NCBI RefSeq assembly: GCF_001984155.1
Contig: NZ_MTQO01000044.1
Span: forward strand, 62,001-126,000
Source: Actinosynnema sp. ALI-1.44
GTDB taxonomy: Bacteria; Actinomycetota; Actinomycetes; Mycobacteriales; Pseudonocardiaceae
Length of the DNA: 64,000 nt
Direction: 5' to 3'
Shown: positions 16,001-24,285 of the stretch, one piece after another
Layout: the number at the start of each line of letters is the position of its first letter
Position numbering within the stretch: the first letter of the stretch is position 1
The notes under the pieces: model-generated
The model's database searches: none
What the model saw: the letters and a program-made list of their open reading frames with translations, nothing else
What the model was told of the DNA's origin: nothing
Program-made: the position numbers and the translations under genes

Positions 16001-19000
16001 ATGAGAGCCTTGCGAAGTTCGCCCGTGTCCGCGGGCGGTGGAAACGCACGTCGGTGGTTGTGTGGGATCACCACGGCGATGACGTTGATGGCGGGGGTGG
16101 TGGTGCCCGCCGTGGTGGTGGCGCCAGTGGCACACGCCGCCGAGGCGGGACCGGAAGACCCGGACTGGTTGATGGATCAGATGCTGCGGGACCTGGTCGC
16201 CGACATCGCGGGTTCCGCCGAGGAGGACGAGGAAGTCCGTGCCGCGGCGCGGGTGGCGTTGGCTGACGGGACCCGGCCGGTGCTGCAGGAGTTCCTCGAC
16301 AAGGGAAAACCAGCCGCGCAGGCACGTGCCGACCAGCGCAAGGCCGAGGTGGATGCCCGCAACCGGGCCACGATCGAGTCACTGGCCGGGACCGGCGGGC
16401 CCGCGTTCAACGCGGCGGTGGACCGGGCACTGAAGGGTGACGCCCACGAACGCGTGACGTTCCTGGCCTACGGGCGCGACATCGCCGACGAACAGGACCG
16501 CAAGGACAACGTCGCCGCCGAACAGCTCAGACAAGCCCAGCGGGCACGGTTGCAGTTGTTGATCGGTGCCGGTGCCACCGAAGTCGCCAAGGCCGCCAAA
16601 GCCGCTCTGGACGCGGGAGACGCGGCGATCGCGGAATTCTTCGCCACCGGTTACCTGGCAGCGCTCCAGCGGGACGCCGACCTCCGGGAAGCGCGCTTGC
16701 AGGAACTGGAGAAGAAGCGCCAGGAGGAAGAGGCCGTCTCCGATCTGGCCAAGCGAGCCGAGCGAGCGGCCAAGGCACGCGCCGAACTGCTGGTTGTGCA
16801 CGCGGAAGCCGTACGGGCGTTGCAGGATGCCGCGAACGCGATGACCTCCACCGCGAACGCCTCCCGTGAGGCGGAGCGGGCGTTGGTCGCGGACAACGCA
16901 GGTGGCGGGTTCAGCGAAGAGATCTACCGGCGGGCCAGGGAAGAAGCCACTCGCCAGACCGGGTACACCAAGGACGCCGTGCGACGCGCCCAGTCCGCCG
17001 GCACCCGGGCCAAGGTGCAGGCCGACATCCTGGTGGAAACGGGTCTGCCCAACGGATCCCAGTGGGCCACAGTGGTGCGAGGTATCGCCACCTCCGCCGA
17101 AGCCGCGGCGCAGGCCTCCGAAACCGCTGGGCACGCCATCGACGCGGTGACCGCCGAAGCCGCGGCGAAAGACGCTGCCGCCAAGGCGAAAGCCCACGAG
17201 GAAAAAGCCAAGCAGTGGAGGGCCAACGCACAATCCCACGCGGCGGCGGCGGAGCGGATCGCTCAGGCCGCGCAGGAACAGGCCGTCGCGGCGGCTCAGG
17301 CTGCCGAGCAGGCCAAGAACTCCCGCGCCGCGGCCGAGGAAGCGTTGCGCCAAGCCCAGGTGCACGCGGCCAAGGTCAAGGAACACCGCAGCAAAGCCGA
17401 GGAATACCGGGATGTCGCCGCTCGGCAACGGCAGATCGCCGAGGCGGAACGCGCCAAGGCCGCTCAGCAGCGCAAGATCGCTGAACAGCAGAAAGCCGTC
17501 GCCGTCGCGGCTCGCAACAGGGCGGTCAACGAGCGCAACAAGGCCGCTGCTTTGCGCCGGGAGGCCGAGAACCAGCAAGGCGCCGCTGCCGCGGCCCGGG
17601 GCGAGGCCCAGACGCAGGAACAGGCCGCGGCCAACGCCAGCGCCAACGCTGTCGCGGAGGAAGGCAAGGCCACCCAAGCCGCCAACGACGCGCGAAACGC
17701 GGACGCCACCGCCTCTCAGGCGGCGGAGCAGTACCACCGCGCGAAATGGAACCACATCAACGCCGAGGGCGAGCTACGCAAGCGAGAAGCCGAGGAAGCC
17801 GCCGCGGTCGGTGAGGAAGCCAAAGCAAGGGCGCGTGAAGCAACCAACAAGGCCCGTGGTCACGCCAACGAGGCTGGCGTCGCCGCCGGTAACGCGCAAG
17901 GCGCTGCCAGCTCGGCAAGTGACGCCGCCGCGCGGTCACGTTCCGCTGCCGCTGGGGCCAGTGCCGCGGCCGGCAGGGCACGCGCCGCCGCATCCCAGGC
18001 CGTAGCCGCCGCCGCCAAAGCCCGAGCCGCCGCCAGGGCGGCCGAGGCCGCCGCGGAACGCGCCAGGGCCGCCGCCAACGCCGCACACGCCGCCGCGGAG
18101 AAAGCCAACGAGGAAGCCAACGCGGCCGAAGCCGAAGCCGCCGAGGTGCACAGGCTGACCATGGAGGCGGACGCCAACGCCGCCGACGCCACCGCCGCAG
18201 AGGCGCAAGCGGCCGAGAACGCCCGCAACGCCGCCGATCTGGCCCTCCAAGCCAGGGACGAGTTCGCCAAGGCGTTGTTCGCCGCGCAACGCACCAAAGA
18301 TGAAGCCGACGCCGCGGCCAGGGAAGCGGCGACCGCCGCACTGCAAGCCGGGATCGCCACCCGCTCCGCCGGAGCGGCGACCCAGTCCGCGGCGGGCGTG
18401 GCCGACTCGGCCAACACCGCCATCAGCACCGCGATGCCGTTCGCCAAAACCGACCTGGACGCCGACTTCGCCATCCAGGTCGCCCAGCGAGCCCAGGACC
18501 TCAGCGACCAGCAGGCCGCCTTGGCCCGGCAGGCAGCCGCCGAAGCCAGGAAGGCCGAACAGGAAGCCAAAACCGCTGCCGAGCACGCGGCTGAGGAGGT
18601 GGCGCCCGCGTTCAAGGCAGCGGCCGAAGCCGCGGCCTCTGTCGTCAAAGCCGCGGAAGCTGCCGCTGCTGCCCAGGCGTCGGCGGCACAAGCCGCGATC
18701 CACGGGGCAGCCGCGCGCGAGGCCGCGGCCCAGGCCCACGTGGTCGATGCCCAGGCACAGGCAGACGCCAAAGCCGCTCGGGCCGCCGCCAACCAGGCAT
18801 CGGCTGACGCGGCACTGGCCGGACTGGCCGCCAGCCAGGCAGCGGCCCACGCCCGCGCCGCCCGCAAGGCCGCCAACGACGCGACACGCGCGGCCAGCCA
18901 GGCCGTCGCAGCGGCCAACCAGGCCAAGGCGGAGGCAGCCGCCGCCCAAGCAGCGGCCGCCCAGGCGACCAAGGACGCCGAAGCGGCCCAAGGCTCCGCC

Positions 19001-19558
19001 GACCGCGCCGCGGGGCACGCCAAGGACGCCAGCGCCGCCGCCGACCGGGCCAACGAGCGAGCCAACGAAGCCGAAGCCTACGCCAAACACGCCCGCGAAA
19101 AAGCAGACGAACTGATCAAGGCCGTCGGTGACGACAAGCGCATTCTGGAACAACTGGCTCAGTTGGAACGGGATCGCAACTGGGCCACTTTGGAGAACGA
19201 AACCGAGCTCGCCGACAAGATAGACAAAATCTTGGACACCATCCCCAACCCGCCGCCTCCGAACGGGTGTGGAACCAAGGACAACGCATGGATCATCCCG
19301 GACTCCGACTTCATCCTCGCGAGCTTCACGGAATCGTGCAACAGGCACGATCTCTGTTACTCGAAGGGAAGCATGGTGTCCCGAAAGCTGTGCGATGTGA
19401 AGCTCGGTGCGGACATGACGGAAGCTTGCGACGTGACATATCCAGGGGTTCTCAATATCGGCCTCAGGACTTCGTGTAAATCAAGGCCGGTGATTTACTA
19501 CGCCGCTCTTCGGGCCGGAGGTCGAGATGCGTACGAGGGATCAGGTGATCCCAGCTAG
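16001..19558 (+). CDS. Secreted ALF/coiled-coil protein with C-terminal phospholipase A2-like domain
   Basis: An 1185-aa exported protein. After a signal peptide ending VAPVAHAAEA, residues 50-250 carry ALF repeats (VRAAARVALADGTRPVLQEFLDKG and similar). Residues ~270-1060 are an almost uninterrupted alanine-rich heptad coiled coil built of AA-E/K/R-A. The last ~95 residues form a compact Cys-rich domain with SCNRHDLCYSKG: His1116-Asp1117 is the phospholipase A2 catalytic dyad, flanked by cysteines as in the prokaryotic PLA2 family (PF09056 type), with NGCGTKDNAW upstream. The inference is a long rod presenting a lipase or membrane-damaging tip, reminiscent of polymorphic effectors. The ATG at 16001 has GGGGAG 4 nt upstream. 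No immunity-like gene follows; an 18-bp terminator does. Confidence 0.78.
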   Translation: MRALRSSPVSAGGGNARRWLCGITTAMTLMAGVVVPAVVVAPVAHAAEAGPEDPDWLMDQMLRDLVADIAGSAEEDEEVRAAARVALADGTRPVLQEFLDKGKPAAQARADQRKAEVDARNRATIESLAGTGGPAFNAAVDRALKGDAHERVTFLAYGRDIADEQDRKDNVAAEQLRQAQRARLQLLIGAGATEVAKAAKAALDAGDAAIAEFFATGYLAALQRDADLREARLQELEKKRQEEEAVSDLAKRAERAAKARAELLVVHAEAVRALQDAANAMTSTANASREAERALVADNAGGGFSEEIYRRAREEATRQTGYTKDAVRRAQSAGTRAKVQADILVETGLPNGSQWATVVRGIATSAEAAAQASETAGHAIDAVTAEAAAKDAAAKAKAHEEKAKQWRANAQSHAAAAERIAQAAQEQAVAAAQAAEQAKNSRAAAEEALRQAQVHAAKVKEHRSKAEEYRDVAARQRQIAEAERAKAAQQRKIAEQQKAVAVAARNRAVNERNKAAALRREAENQQGAAAAARGEAQTQEQAAANASANAVAEEGKATQAANDARNADATASQAAEQYHRAKWNHINAEGELRKREAEEAAAVGEEAKARAREATNKARGHANEAGVAAGNAQGAASSASDAAARSRSAAAGASAAAGRARAAASQAVAAAAKARAAARAAEAAAERARAAANAAHAAAEKANEEANAAEAEAAEVHRLTMEADANAADATAAEAQAAENARNAADLALQARDEFAKALFAAQRTKDEADAAAREAATAALQAGIATRSAGAATQSAAGVADSANTAISTAMPFAKTDLDADFAIQVAQRAQDLSDQQAALARQAAAEARKAEQEAKTAAEHAAEEVAPAFKAAAEAAASVVKAAEAAAAAQASAAQAAIHGAAAREAAAQAHVVDAQAQADAKAARAAANQASADAALAGLAASQAAAHARAARKAANDATRAASQAVAAANQAKAEAAAAQAAAAQATKDAEAAQGSADRAAGHAKDASAAADRANERANEAEAYAKHAREKADELIKAVGDDKRILEQLAQLERDRNWATLENETELADKIDKILDTIPNPPPPNGCGTKDNAWIIPDSDFILASFTESCNRHDLCYSKGSMVSRKLCDVKLGADMTEACDVTYPGVLNIGLRTSCKSRPVIYYAALRAGGRDAYEGSGDPS

Positions 19559-19575
19559 GCCGACTCCGCGGTGAT

Positions 19576-19623
19576 CCGGATGCCGACGGGCTGACCCCAC
19601 CGCTGCAGCCCGTCGGCATCCGG
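19576..19623 (+). terminator. 18-bp stem terminator after ALF-PLA2 gene
   Basis: CCGGATGCCGACGGGCTG (19576-19593) pairs perfectly with 19606-19623 over a 12-nt loop, 17 nt after the stop. There is no T-run, as is common in actinomycetes. Confidence 0.75.
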
Positions 19624-19652
19624 TATCCACGGCAGGACACTGGGCTCGTCCT

Positions 19653-19773
19653 TGACTGATGTGGACGGCCCGCATGTCCGATCAACGTCAGTTGACAGTG
19701 AGTAGGTTAAGCTCAGCCCATCCACCCCTGTCAACAGGTGTGGGTACGATTGGGCAAAGATTCACATCAGTCA
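19653..19773. promoter_or_regulatory. Inverted TGACTGATGTG pair framing the EspR-like promoter
   Basis: TGACTGATGTG at 19653-19663 and its complement at 19763-19773 flank ~100 nt containing TTGACA (19692-19697) and CCTGT-CA-ACAGG (19727-19738), directly before the start at 19787. The arrangement suggests looping or autoregulation. The same motif occurs before the FG-GAP gene at 12239. Confidence 0.45.
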
Positions 19774-19786
19774 TCGGTGGGGTGCG

Positions 19787-20227
19787 ATGAGCGACGAGAC
19801 TGGGGTCCCCGCTCGGCAGGAGCGGAGCTTGGCCGAGAAACTCGAATACCTGTTCCACACCGTCAAGGAACCGGGGCGGCGTGAGTACAGCAACGAGGAT
19901 GTCGCAGCGGCGATCGCGCGAGATCAGGGCGAGAGCATTTCCGCGTCCTACATCTGGTACCTGCGCACGGGGCAGCGCGACAATCCGACGCTCAAGCACC
20001 TCACCGCGTTGGCCACGTTCTTCGGTGTGCCGCCCGCCTACTTCTTCGACGAGAAGGTCCGCGAGGAGGTGAAGGCTGAGCTCGCGCTGGTCACCGCGTT
20101 GAAGGACGCCGGCATTCGTGATGTCGCTCTGCGGGCGGCCGGGTTGTCCGCCGAGAGCCTCGGCACGATCGGTGAGGTGATCAACCGGGTACGTCAGCTG
20201 GAAGGGCTGCCGTCGCGCGAGGACTGA
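19787..20227 (+). CDS. EspR-like XRE nucleoid-associated regulator
   Basis: A 146-aa protein. The XRE helix-turn-helix (EYSNEDVAAAIARDQGESISASYIWYLRTGQRDNPTLKHLTALATFFGV) is followed by PPAYFFDEKV and a C-terminal dimerisation helix. This layout and several residues match mycobacterial EspR (LFDTVYPPGR-like start, S/GQR-NP turn, AAYF segment), the regulator of ESX-1 substrate genes and a nucleoid organiser. The ATG at 19787 is preceded by GGTGGGGTGCG. It faces the membrane-protein gene, and their 3' ends overlap by 47 nt. In related genomes this type is commonly partnered with ImmA-like and MAB_1171c-type genes, as here. Confidence 0.8.
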   Translation: MSDETGVPARQERSLAEKLEYLFHTVKEPGRREYSNEDVAAAIARDQGESISASYIWYLRTGQRDNPTLKHLTALATFFGVPPAYFFDEKVREEVKAELALVTALKDAGIRDVALRAAGLSAESLGTIGEVINRVRQLEGLPSRED

Positions 20228-21338
20228 AGACGCGCGCGACCCGGACAAGCCGGTGGATCTCCTCGGTCACGTCGAGGTCCGGGGTCTCACGTGGCCCTTG
20301 CCCGGTGGGCTGGCCCCGTCTGCGGGCGTCCAGGGCAGCGGCGAGTGCGGCCGCTTCGACTTTCGCCTCCAGGTCGTCGCCTGTCACACCGTCCGCGATC
20401 GCCTGTCGGCGTGCGGTTCGCGCGACTTCGTCGTCCCAGTAGGCGCGCAGTGCCAGCCTGCCGTCGAGGATCTCGATGACACACCGGTAGAGGCGCACGT
20501 CGATCGGGACGCCGCGGGCATCCGGCGGCACCAGCACCAAGTCGGGCATCACGGTGTAGAACTCGCGCCACAGGGGCAAGAGCGCGCGGTAGGTCCGGCG
20601 CTGGCGCCAGCGGTGACGAACCTCGCTGATCTTCGAACCCCAGCTGTACGCGGTCAGCCCGGCGACGAGGAACACGAGCGTCAGACCGGAAAGAGCGGTC
20701 GAAACCGGGCCTTCCTGCCATGGCGGCGTCGAGCCGAGTCGCGTCGCCAGCGCGAAACCGGCTTTGTGCACGGCGAAGGCGAAGCCCATGAAGCTCGCCG
20801 TCGCCCACAGCCGCAGGCCGAGTCGCAGCGGTTTCTCGGCGGCACCCGAGAAACGCAAGCTCAGGCCGGAGATGTCCGCCAGCGCCACGGCGATACAACC
20901 GAGAAACGTCAACAGGTACTCGGTGACGAACGGCCAGGACGCGTACGCCCGCACGAAATCCTCGGCGTCGTCACCCGGCGCCGCGTAGATGAACAGACCG
21001 ACCATGGTGACGAGGAAGACCGCCGCGATCACCGCCCGCGACCAGACCTTGCCCCTGGTTCGGCCGGTCAGGTCCACCACCAGCATCTGGACGCAGAAGA
21101 CCGCGAGCACGACCGTGCTGTGTTGCACCAGCCTGACCAGGCTCGGCTCCGCGGCGAACACGGGGATCCGCTGGTAGAGCGGTGGCAGGCCCACCGTCAG
21201 CGCTGTCGCGAAGAACACCAGCGCGAGACCGAGTGAGATCTGGCCGAAGGTGCGGCGCATCCGGCTGAGCTTGTAGACCACGCCGATCCACGCGAACGCG
21301 ATGACAACCAGGTGGAAGATCCTAACCAATCTCGTCAC
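20181..21338 (-). CDS. MAB_1171c-type multi-pass membrane protein
   Basis: A 385-aa protein. Residues 1-250 form about seven transmembrane helices (IFHLVVIAFAWIGVVYKL, LGLALVFFATALTVGL, VVLAVFCVQMLVVDL, VIAAVFLVTMVGLFIYA and others). The ~130-residue cytoplasmic tail (RALLPLWREFYTVMPDLVLVP...YRCVIEILDGRLALR) is typical of the MAB_1171c/DUF6545 family of putative transporters or sensors. Its 5' end overlaps the ImmA-like gene by 17 nt, so the two are translationally linked. The function is unknown; the recurrent pairing with an XRE regulator and an ImmA-type peptidase suggests a membrane signal-to-proteolysis switch. Confidence 0.78.
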   Translation of the reverse strand: MTRLVRIFHLVVIAFAWIGVVYKLSRMRRTFGQISLGLALVFFATALTVGLPPLYQRIPVFAAEPSLVRLVQHSTVVLAVFCVQMLVVDLTGRTRGKVWSRAVIAAVFLVTMVGLFIYAAPGDDAEDFVRAYASWPFVTEYLLTFLGCIAVALADISGLSLRFSGAAEKPLRLGLRLWATASFMGFAFAVHKAGFALATRLGSTPPWQEGPVSTALSGLTLVFLVAGLTAYSWGSKISEVRHRWRQRRTYRALLPLWREFYTVMPDLVLVPPDARGVPIDVRLYRCVIEILDGRLALRAYWDDEVARTARRQAIADGVTGDDLEAKVEAAALAAALDARRRGQPTGQGPRETPDLDVTEEIHRLVRVARVFSPRATAALPADVPG

Positions 21339-21846
21339 CGCCCAGGACGGCCTTCAGCTTCGCCAGCACGCCATGGGGATCGTCGACCTCCGGCGCGGCC
21401 GTCCGCACCACCTGGTAGTCGGTGCGCACCAGGACGAGTGTGGCGAAGAGTTCCGCTTCCTGCTCGAGTTCGTCGTCGTACTTCCCACGGCACAGCAACT
21501 TCCGGACGACGGAGGGGTCGAGATTCGGGGCGAGCAGCCGCGCGGTCAGATCGTCGAGCTGGGCGACTCCGCTGTGTCCGAACAACAGGTGGCCCAATTC
21601 GTGCAGGATGATGTGCTCACGGTGCGCCGTGCCGGCGGATTCCTCGTAGAAGATGTAGTCGGCGCTCTTCGCCGACACCCACAACCCCGAGGGGTTGGAC
21701 GGCCGCGAGGACAGCGGGAGCAGGTGGATCGGCCGGTTCCGCTGCTCGGCGAGCTCACGGCACACCTCGGCGACGTCCAGCGGTGCCTGGATTCGCAAAC
21801 GCCTGATCTGTTCCTCACACCGAGCGCGCAGTCGCGCGAGTTCCAT
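21322..21846 (-). CDS. ImmA/IrrE-family metallo-endopeptidase
   Basis: A 174-aa zinc peptidase. HELGHLLFGH (HExxH plus downstream His) is the metal-binding catalytic motif. A downstream acidic helix (DDELEQEAELFATLVLV) supplies the third ligand Glu, as in the ImmA family, which cleaves XRE repressors to relieve repression. The frame is open to 21870, but the ATG at 21846 has a perfect AGGAGGGG upstream. It is first in an operon with the membrane protein and lies near the EspR-like XRE gene, its plausible substrate. Confidence 0.85.
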   Translation of the reverse strand: MELARLRARCEEQIRRLRIQAPLDVAEVCRELAEQRNRPIHLLPLSSRPSNPSGLWVSAKSADYIFYEESAGTAHREHIILHELGHLLFGHSGVAQLDDLTARLLAPNLDPSVVRKLLCRGKYDDELEQEAELFATLVLVRTDYQVVRTAAPEVDDPHGVLAKLKAVLGGDEIG

Positions 21847-22060
21847 CGTCCCCTCCTGGATGCCGCGCAACCTTACCGCCGGGTTCCCGGCTCAGTGACG
21901 CCCGTGCTCTGAAGGGCCCAAAGGGTGCTCAAGGCCTTCCGAGAAGTGGTGTGCACTAGCGCATTTCGGTTCCGGCACGATGTCGATCGCGGCGCCGCGC
22001 GATCGACGTACGGGTGAGAGTGGCTCCGCACGGGGCCGTCCGTACACGAGGAGATCAGGT

Positions 22061-22633
22061 ATGGCGAAGTCCGTACTGTACATGTCGATGTCGCTTGACG
22101 GGTTCATCACCGGCGCGGATGACGGCCCAGGCAACGGGCTGGGGACTGGTGGCAGCCGGTTGCACGAGTGGCTCGGCGAGCCCGTCGCGGGGTATCCGCA
22201 TTTCGCCCCGCCGGGGCTGAGCGGGCAGGTGTTCGCGGAGCTGATGGCGACCGGTGCGGTCGTCGTCGGCCGCAAGACATTCGACTACGCCGGTCACTGG
22301 GGTGGCGACCACCATGGCGTGCCGATCTTCGTGCCCACGCGCCGCACCGCGCCGCAGCCGCAGAGTGACTGGGTCCACTACGTGCCTGACGTGGTGACCG
22401 CGATGCGCGAGGCCAAGGCCGCCGCCGGTGACCAGGACGTGTTGGTGCACGGCGCCGGCCTCGCGCAGTCGCTGTTGCGCGAGGGGCTACTCGACGAGCT
22501 GGAGATCCACTTGATCCCGGTCGTGCTCGGCGAAGGACGGCGGTTGTTCGACGCAGACCGCATCGAGCTTGAGTTGACGCGCGTGCTCAACGCGCCCGGC
22601 GTCGCACACCTGCGCTACCGGGTGGTCTCATGA
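22061..22633 (+). CDS. Dihydrofolate reductase/RibD C-terminal-like protein
   Basis: A 190-aa protein of the RibD_C/DHFR-like superfamily: SVLYMSMSLDGFITGADD at the N-terminus, the NADPH-binding GAVVVGRKTF, then DVLVHGAGLAQSLLREGLLDELEIHLIPVVLGEGRRLF, the hallmark terminal segment. It probably reduces an unknown substrate with NADPH. The frame opens at 21980, but the ATG at 22061 has GAGGAG upstream and fits the family start. It stands alone. Confidence 0.88.
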   Translation: MAKSVLYMSMSLDGFITGADDGPGNGLGTGGSRLHEWLGEPVAGYPHFAPPGLSGQVFAELMATGAVVVGRKTFDYAGHWGGDHHGVPIFVPTRRTAPQPQSDWVHYVPDVVTAMREAKAAAGDQDVLVHGAGLAQSLLREGLLDELEIHLIPVVLGEGRRLFDADRIELELTRVLNAPGVAHLRYRVVS

Positions 22634-22745
22634 GACATCGGCCCATGGTCCGGGTTCGCCGCGATCACCGCGCGGGCGGTGGCACTGCTGGCCTGCGAGC
22701 AACACGCACCAGCACCCCGCTCACCGCGACGCACTACCCGAAGGA

Positions 22746-23525
22746 CTACGAGAACTGCGCTTCGCCAGATCCGGCGGGCGGAGCCTGCTCGGCCCAGAAC
22801 GAGGTCAGGGCTCGCGCACCGCTGACCGGGTCCTGCACCATCCACCAGTGGCCCAGCCCTTCGAGGGTCGCGACCTGGGCTCCGGCCCGGGCCGCGGACC
22901 GGCGGCGCATCTCGTCCGAGCCGACGATGTGGTCGTCGGTGGCGATGATGGCGAGGCCGGGGCGTGCCGCGGCGGCGGGGAGGTCACGGCCGAGGTCGGC
23001 CATGACCGGTTGGACGGCCGCGCGGTAGTAGGTGAGGATCGCTCGGCCCATCTCCGGGCCCTGGGCCGCAGCGACCTTCACGGCGACCTCTCTGTCGATA
23101 CCCCTGGCAACCATGCGCTCGGCGCGTTCGTCGAGCGTGCCGCCGAGCCTCTCGTTGACCGACTTCTCGCCGATCCCCGGCGTCTGCCACTCCTGGGCGA
23201 GTTCGTGCCAGACGTAGTCGGGATCGAACGCGCCGAGCGTGTCGCTGACCCAGGTGCGCAGCAGGTCCGGTCTGGTCATGGCGACGGTGAGGACCATGGA
23301 CCCGCCCAGGTCGTGGCCGACGAGGTCGACCGGTTCGCCCAGTGCCTCCAGTTCCGCCACGAGCCAGGCGCGGTAGCCGGGCACAGTGCAGTCGAATCCG
23401 TCCGGGATGGGAGCGCCGAAGCCGGGCGGGGACAGCCGCAGGACGTCGGCGATGTCCAGCTCGGCGCACAGCGGGTCCCAGATCGCGGCGCTCTCGGGGT
23501 TGCCGTTCACGAACACGGTGGTCAT
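22746..23525 (-). CDS. Alpha/beta hydrolase with aspartate nucleophile
   Basis: A 259-aa alpha/beta-hydrolase. The nucleophile elbow is GHDLGGS with Asp72, as in haloalkane dehalogenases and epoxide hydrolases, not the usual serine. The acid region ATDDHIVGSDEM and the catalytic His in EGLGHWWMVQD complete the triad. A cap insertion (~110-190) is present. The ATG at 23525 follows GAGGAGGCGG. It is transcribed divergently from a TetR regulator, a typical inducible detoxification pair. The substrate is unknown; an ester or lactone hydrolase with an unusual elbow is also possible. Confidence 0.82.
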   Translation of the reverse strand: MTTVFVNGNPESAAIWDPLCAELDIADVLRLSPPGFGAPIPDGFDCTVPGYRAWLVAELEALGEPVDLVGHDLGGSMVLTVAMTRPDLLRTWVSDTLGAFDPDYVWHELAQEWQTPGIGEKSVNERLGGTLDERAERMVARGIDREVAVKVAAAQGPEMGRAILTYYRAAVQPVMADLGRDLPAAAARPGLAIIATDDHIVGSDEMRRRSAARAGAQVATLEGLGHWWMVQDPVSGARALTSFWAEQAPPAGSGEAQFS

Positions 23526-23637
23526 GGCTGTTCCGCCTCCTCGAAATTTCGACGCTTGGTCACCTTGGGCTGGCACCGTTCAGTTCGGTGCGTACCGGTG
23601 ACGCTCCTGAAGGTCGGTGAGGACTCCACCCTCACAT

Positions 23638-23659
23638 ACTTGCTATTCGACACGCAAGT
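23638..23659. promoter_or_regulatory. Candidate TetR operator (ACTTGC-N10-GCAAGT)
   Basis: A perfect 6-bp inverted repeat lies in the divergent promoter between the hydrolase and the TetR gene, 20 nt before the TetR start. The location and symmetry suit the local TetR repressor. Confidence 0.5.
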
Positions 23660-23678
23660 TACCTGATAACCTGTGGCC

Positions 23679-24284
23679 ATGACCCGCCACGAACGCCGCA
23701 CACAGGAACAGCGCCGCAACACCACGCGAGCCGCGTTGCTCGAGGCAGCGGCAGAACTGGTGGTGGAGCTGGGAATGCGCGCGGTGACACTCGCCCGCGT
23801 CGGCGAACGGGCCGGGTACAGCCGGGGCATCGTCACCCACAACTTCGGCTCGAAACAGGCATTGCTCGACGCGCTCGCGAAGGCGAGCCAGAGCGGGTTC
23901 GTTCCTGGCGTCGGCGACATGCCGCCCGGCCTCGAACGCCTGACGGCCCTGATCGAGGGCTACGTCAACGAACTCGGCCGCGACAAGGTCACGGGCCGGG
24001 CGTTCCTGGTGCTGTGGGCCGAGGCCGCCACCACCACCTCCGAGCTCTCCAAAGTGTTCCGGGAACGCGACGAGGCATTCCGGGCGGATCTGCGCGACGA
24101 CGTCGCCGCAGGTATCGCGGACGGCACGATCCACGCGGACACCGACCCGTCGGACGTCGCGGTGGCGATTTTGGGACAGTTGCGGGGTATCGGAATGCAA
24201 CGCCTGCTCGACCCGGGCGCCTTCGACCCCCACCGCCTCGGCCGCGCTGTCGCACAGCAGTGGCGGCGCGCGCTGTCGGCGTGA
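23679..24284 (+). CDS. TetR-family transcriptional regulator
   Basis: A 201-aa repressor with the TetR HTH in residues 12-58 (RAALLEAAAELVVELGMRAVTLARVGERAGYSRGIVTHNFGSKQALLDAL). The remaining helical ligand-binding domain is typical. The ATG at 23679 is favoured over a GTG six bases upstream. It is divergent from the Asp-nucleophile hydrolase, and ends one base before the 3' end of the convergent CHAT gene. Confidence 0.9.
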   Translation: MTRHERRTQEQRRNTTRAALLEAAAELVVELGMRAVTLARVGERAGYSRGIVTHNFGSKQALLDALAKASQSGFVPGVGDMPPGLERLTALIEGYVNELGRDKVTGRAFLVLWAEAATTTSELSKVFRERDEAFRADLRDDVAAGIADGTIHADTDPSDVAVAILGQLRGIGMQRLLDPGAFDPHRLGRAVAQQWRRALSA

Positions 24285-24285
24285 G

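Noticed and set aside
13635-19348. Long minus-strand frames (401-501 aa) in the secreted cluster
   Set aside because: Antisense shadows of Ala-rich coiled-coil and FG-GAP coding DNA, with low-complexity translations.
22634-22745. Possible C-terminal membrane-protein remnant after the RibD-like gene
   Set aside because: A frame reading ARAVALLACEQ resembles a helix end, but is too short to support.
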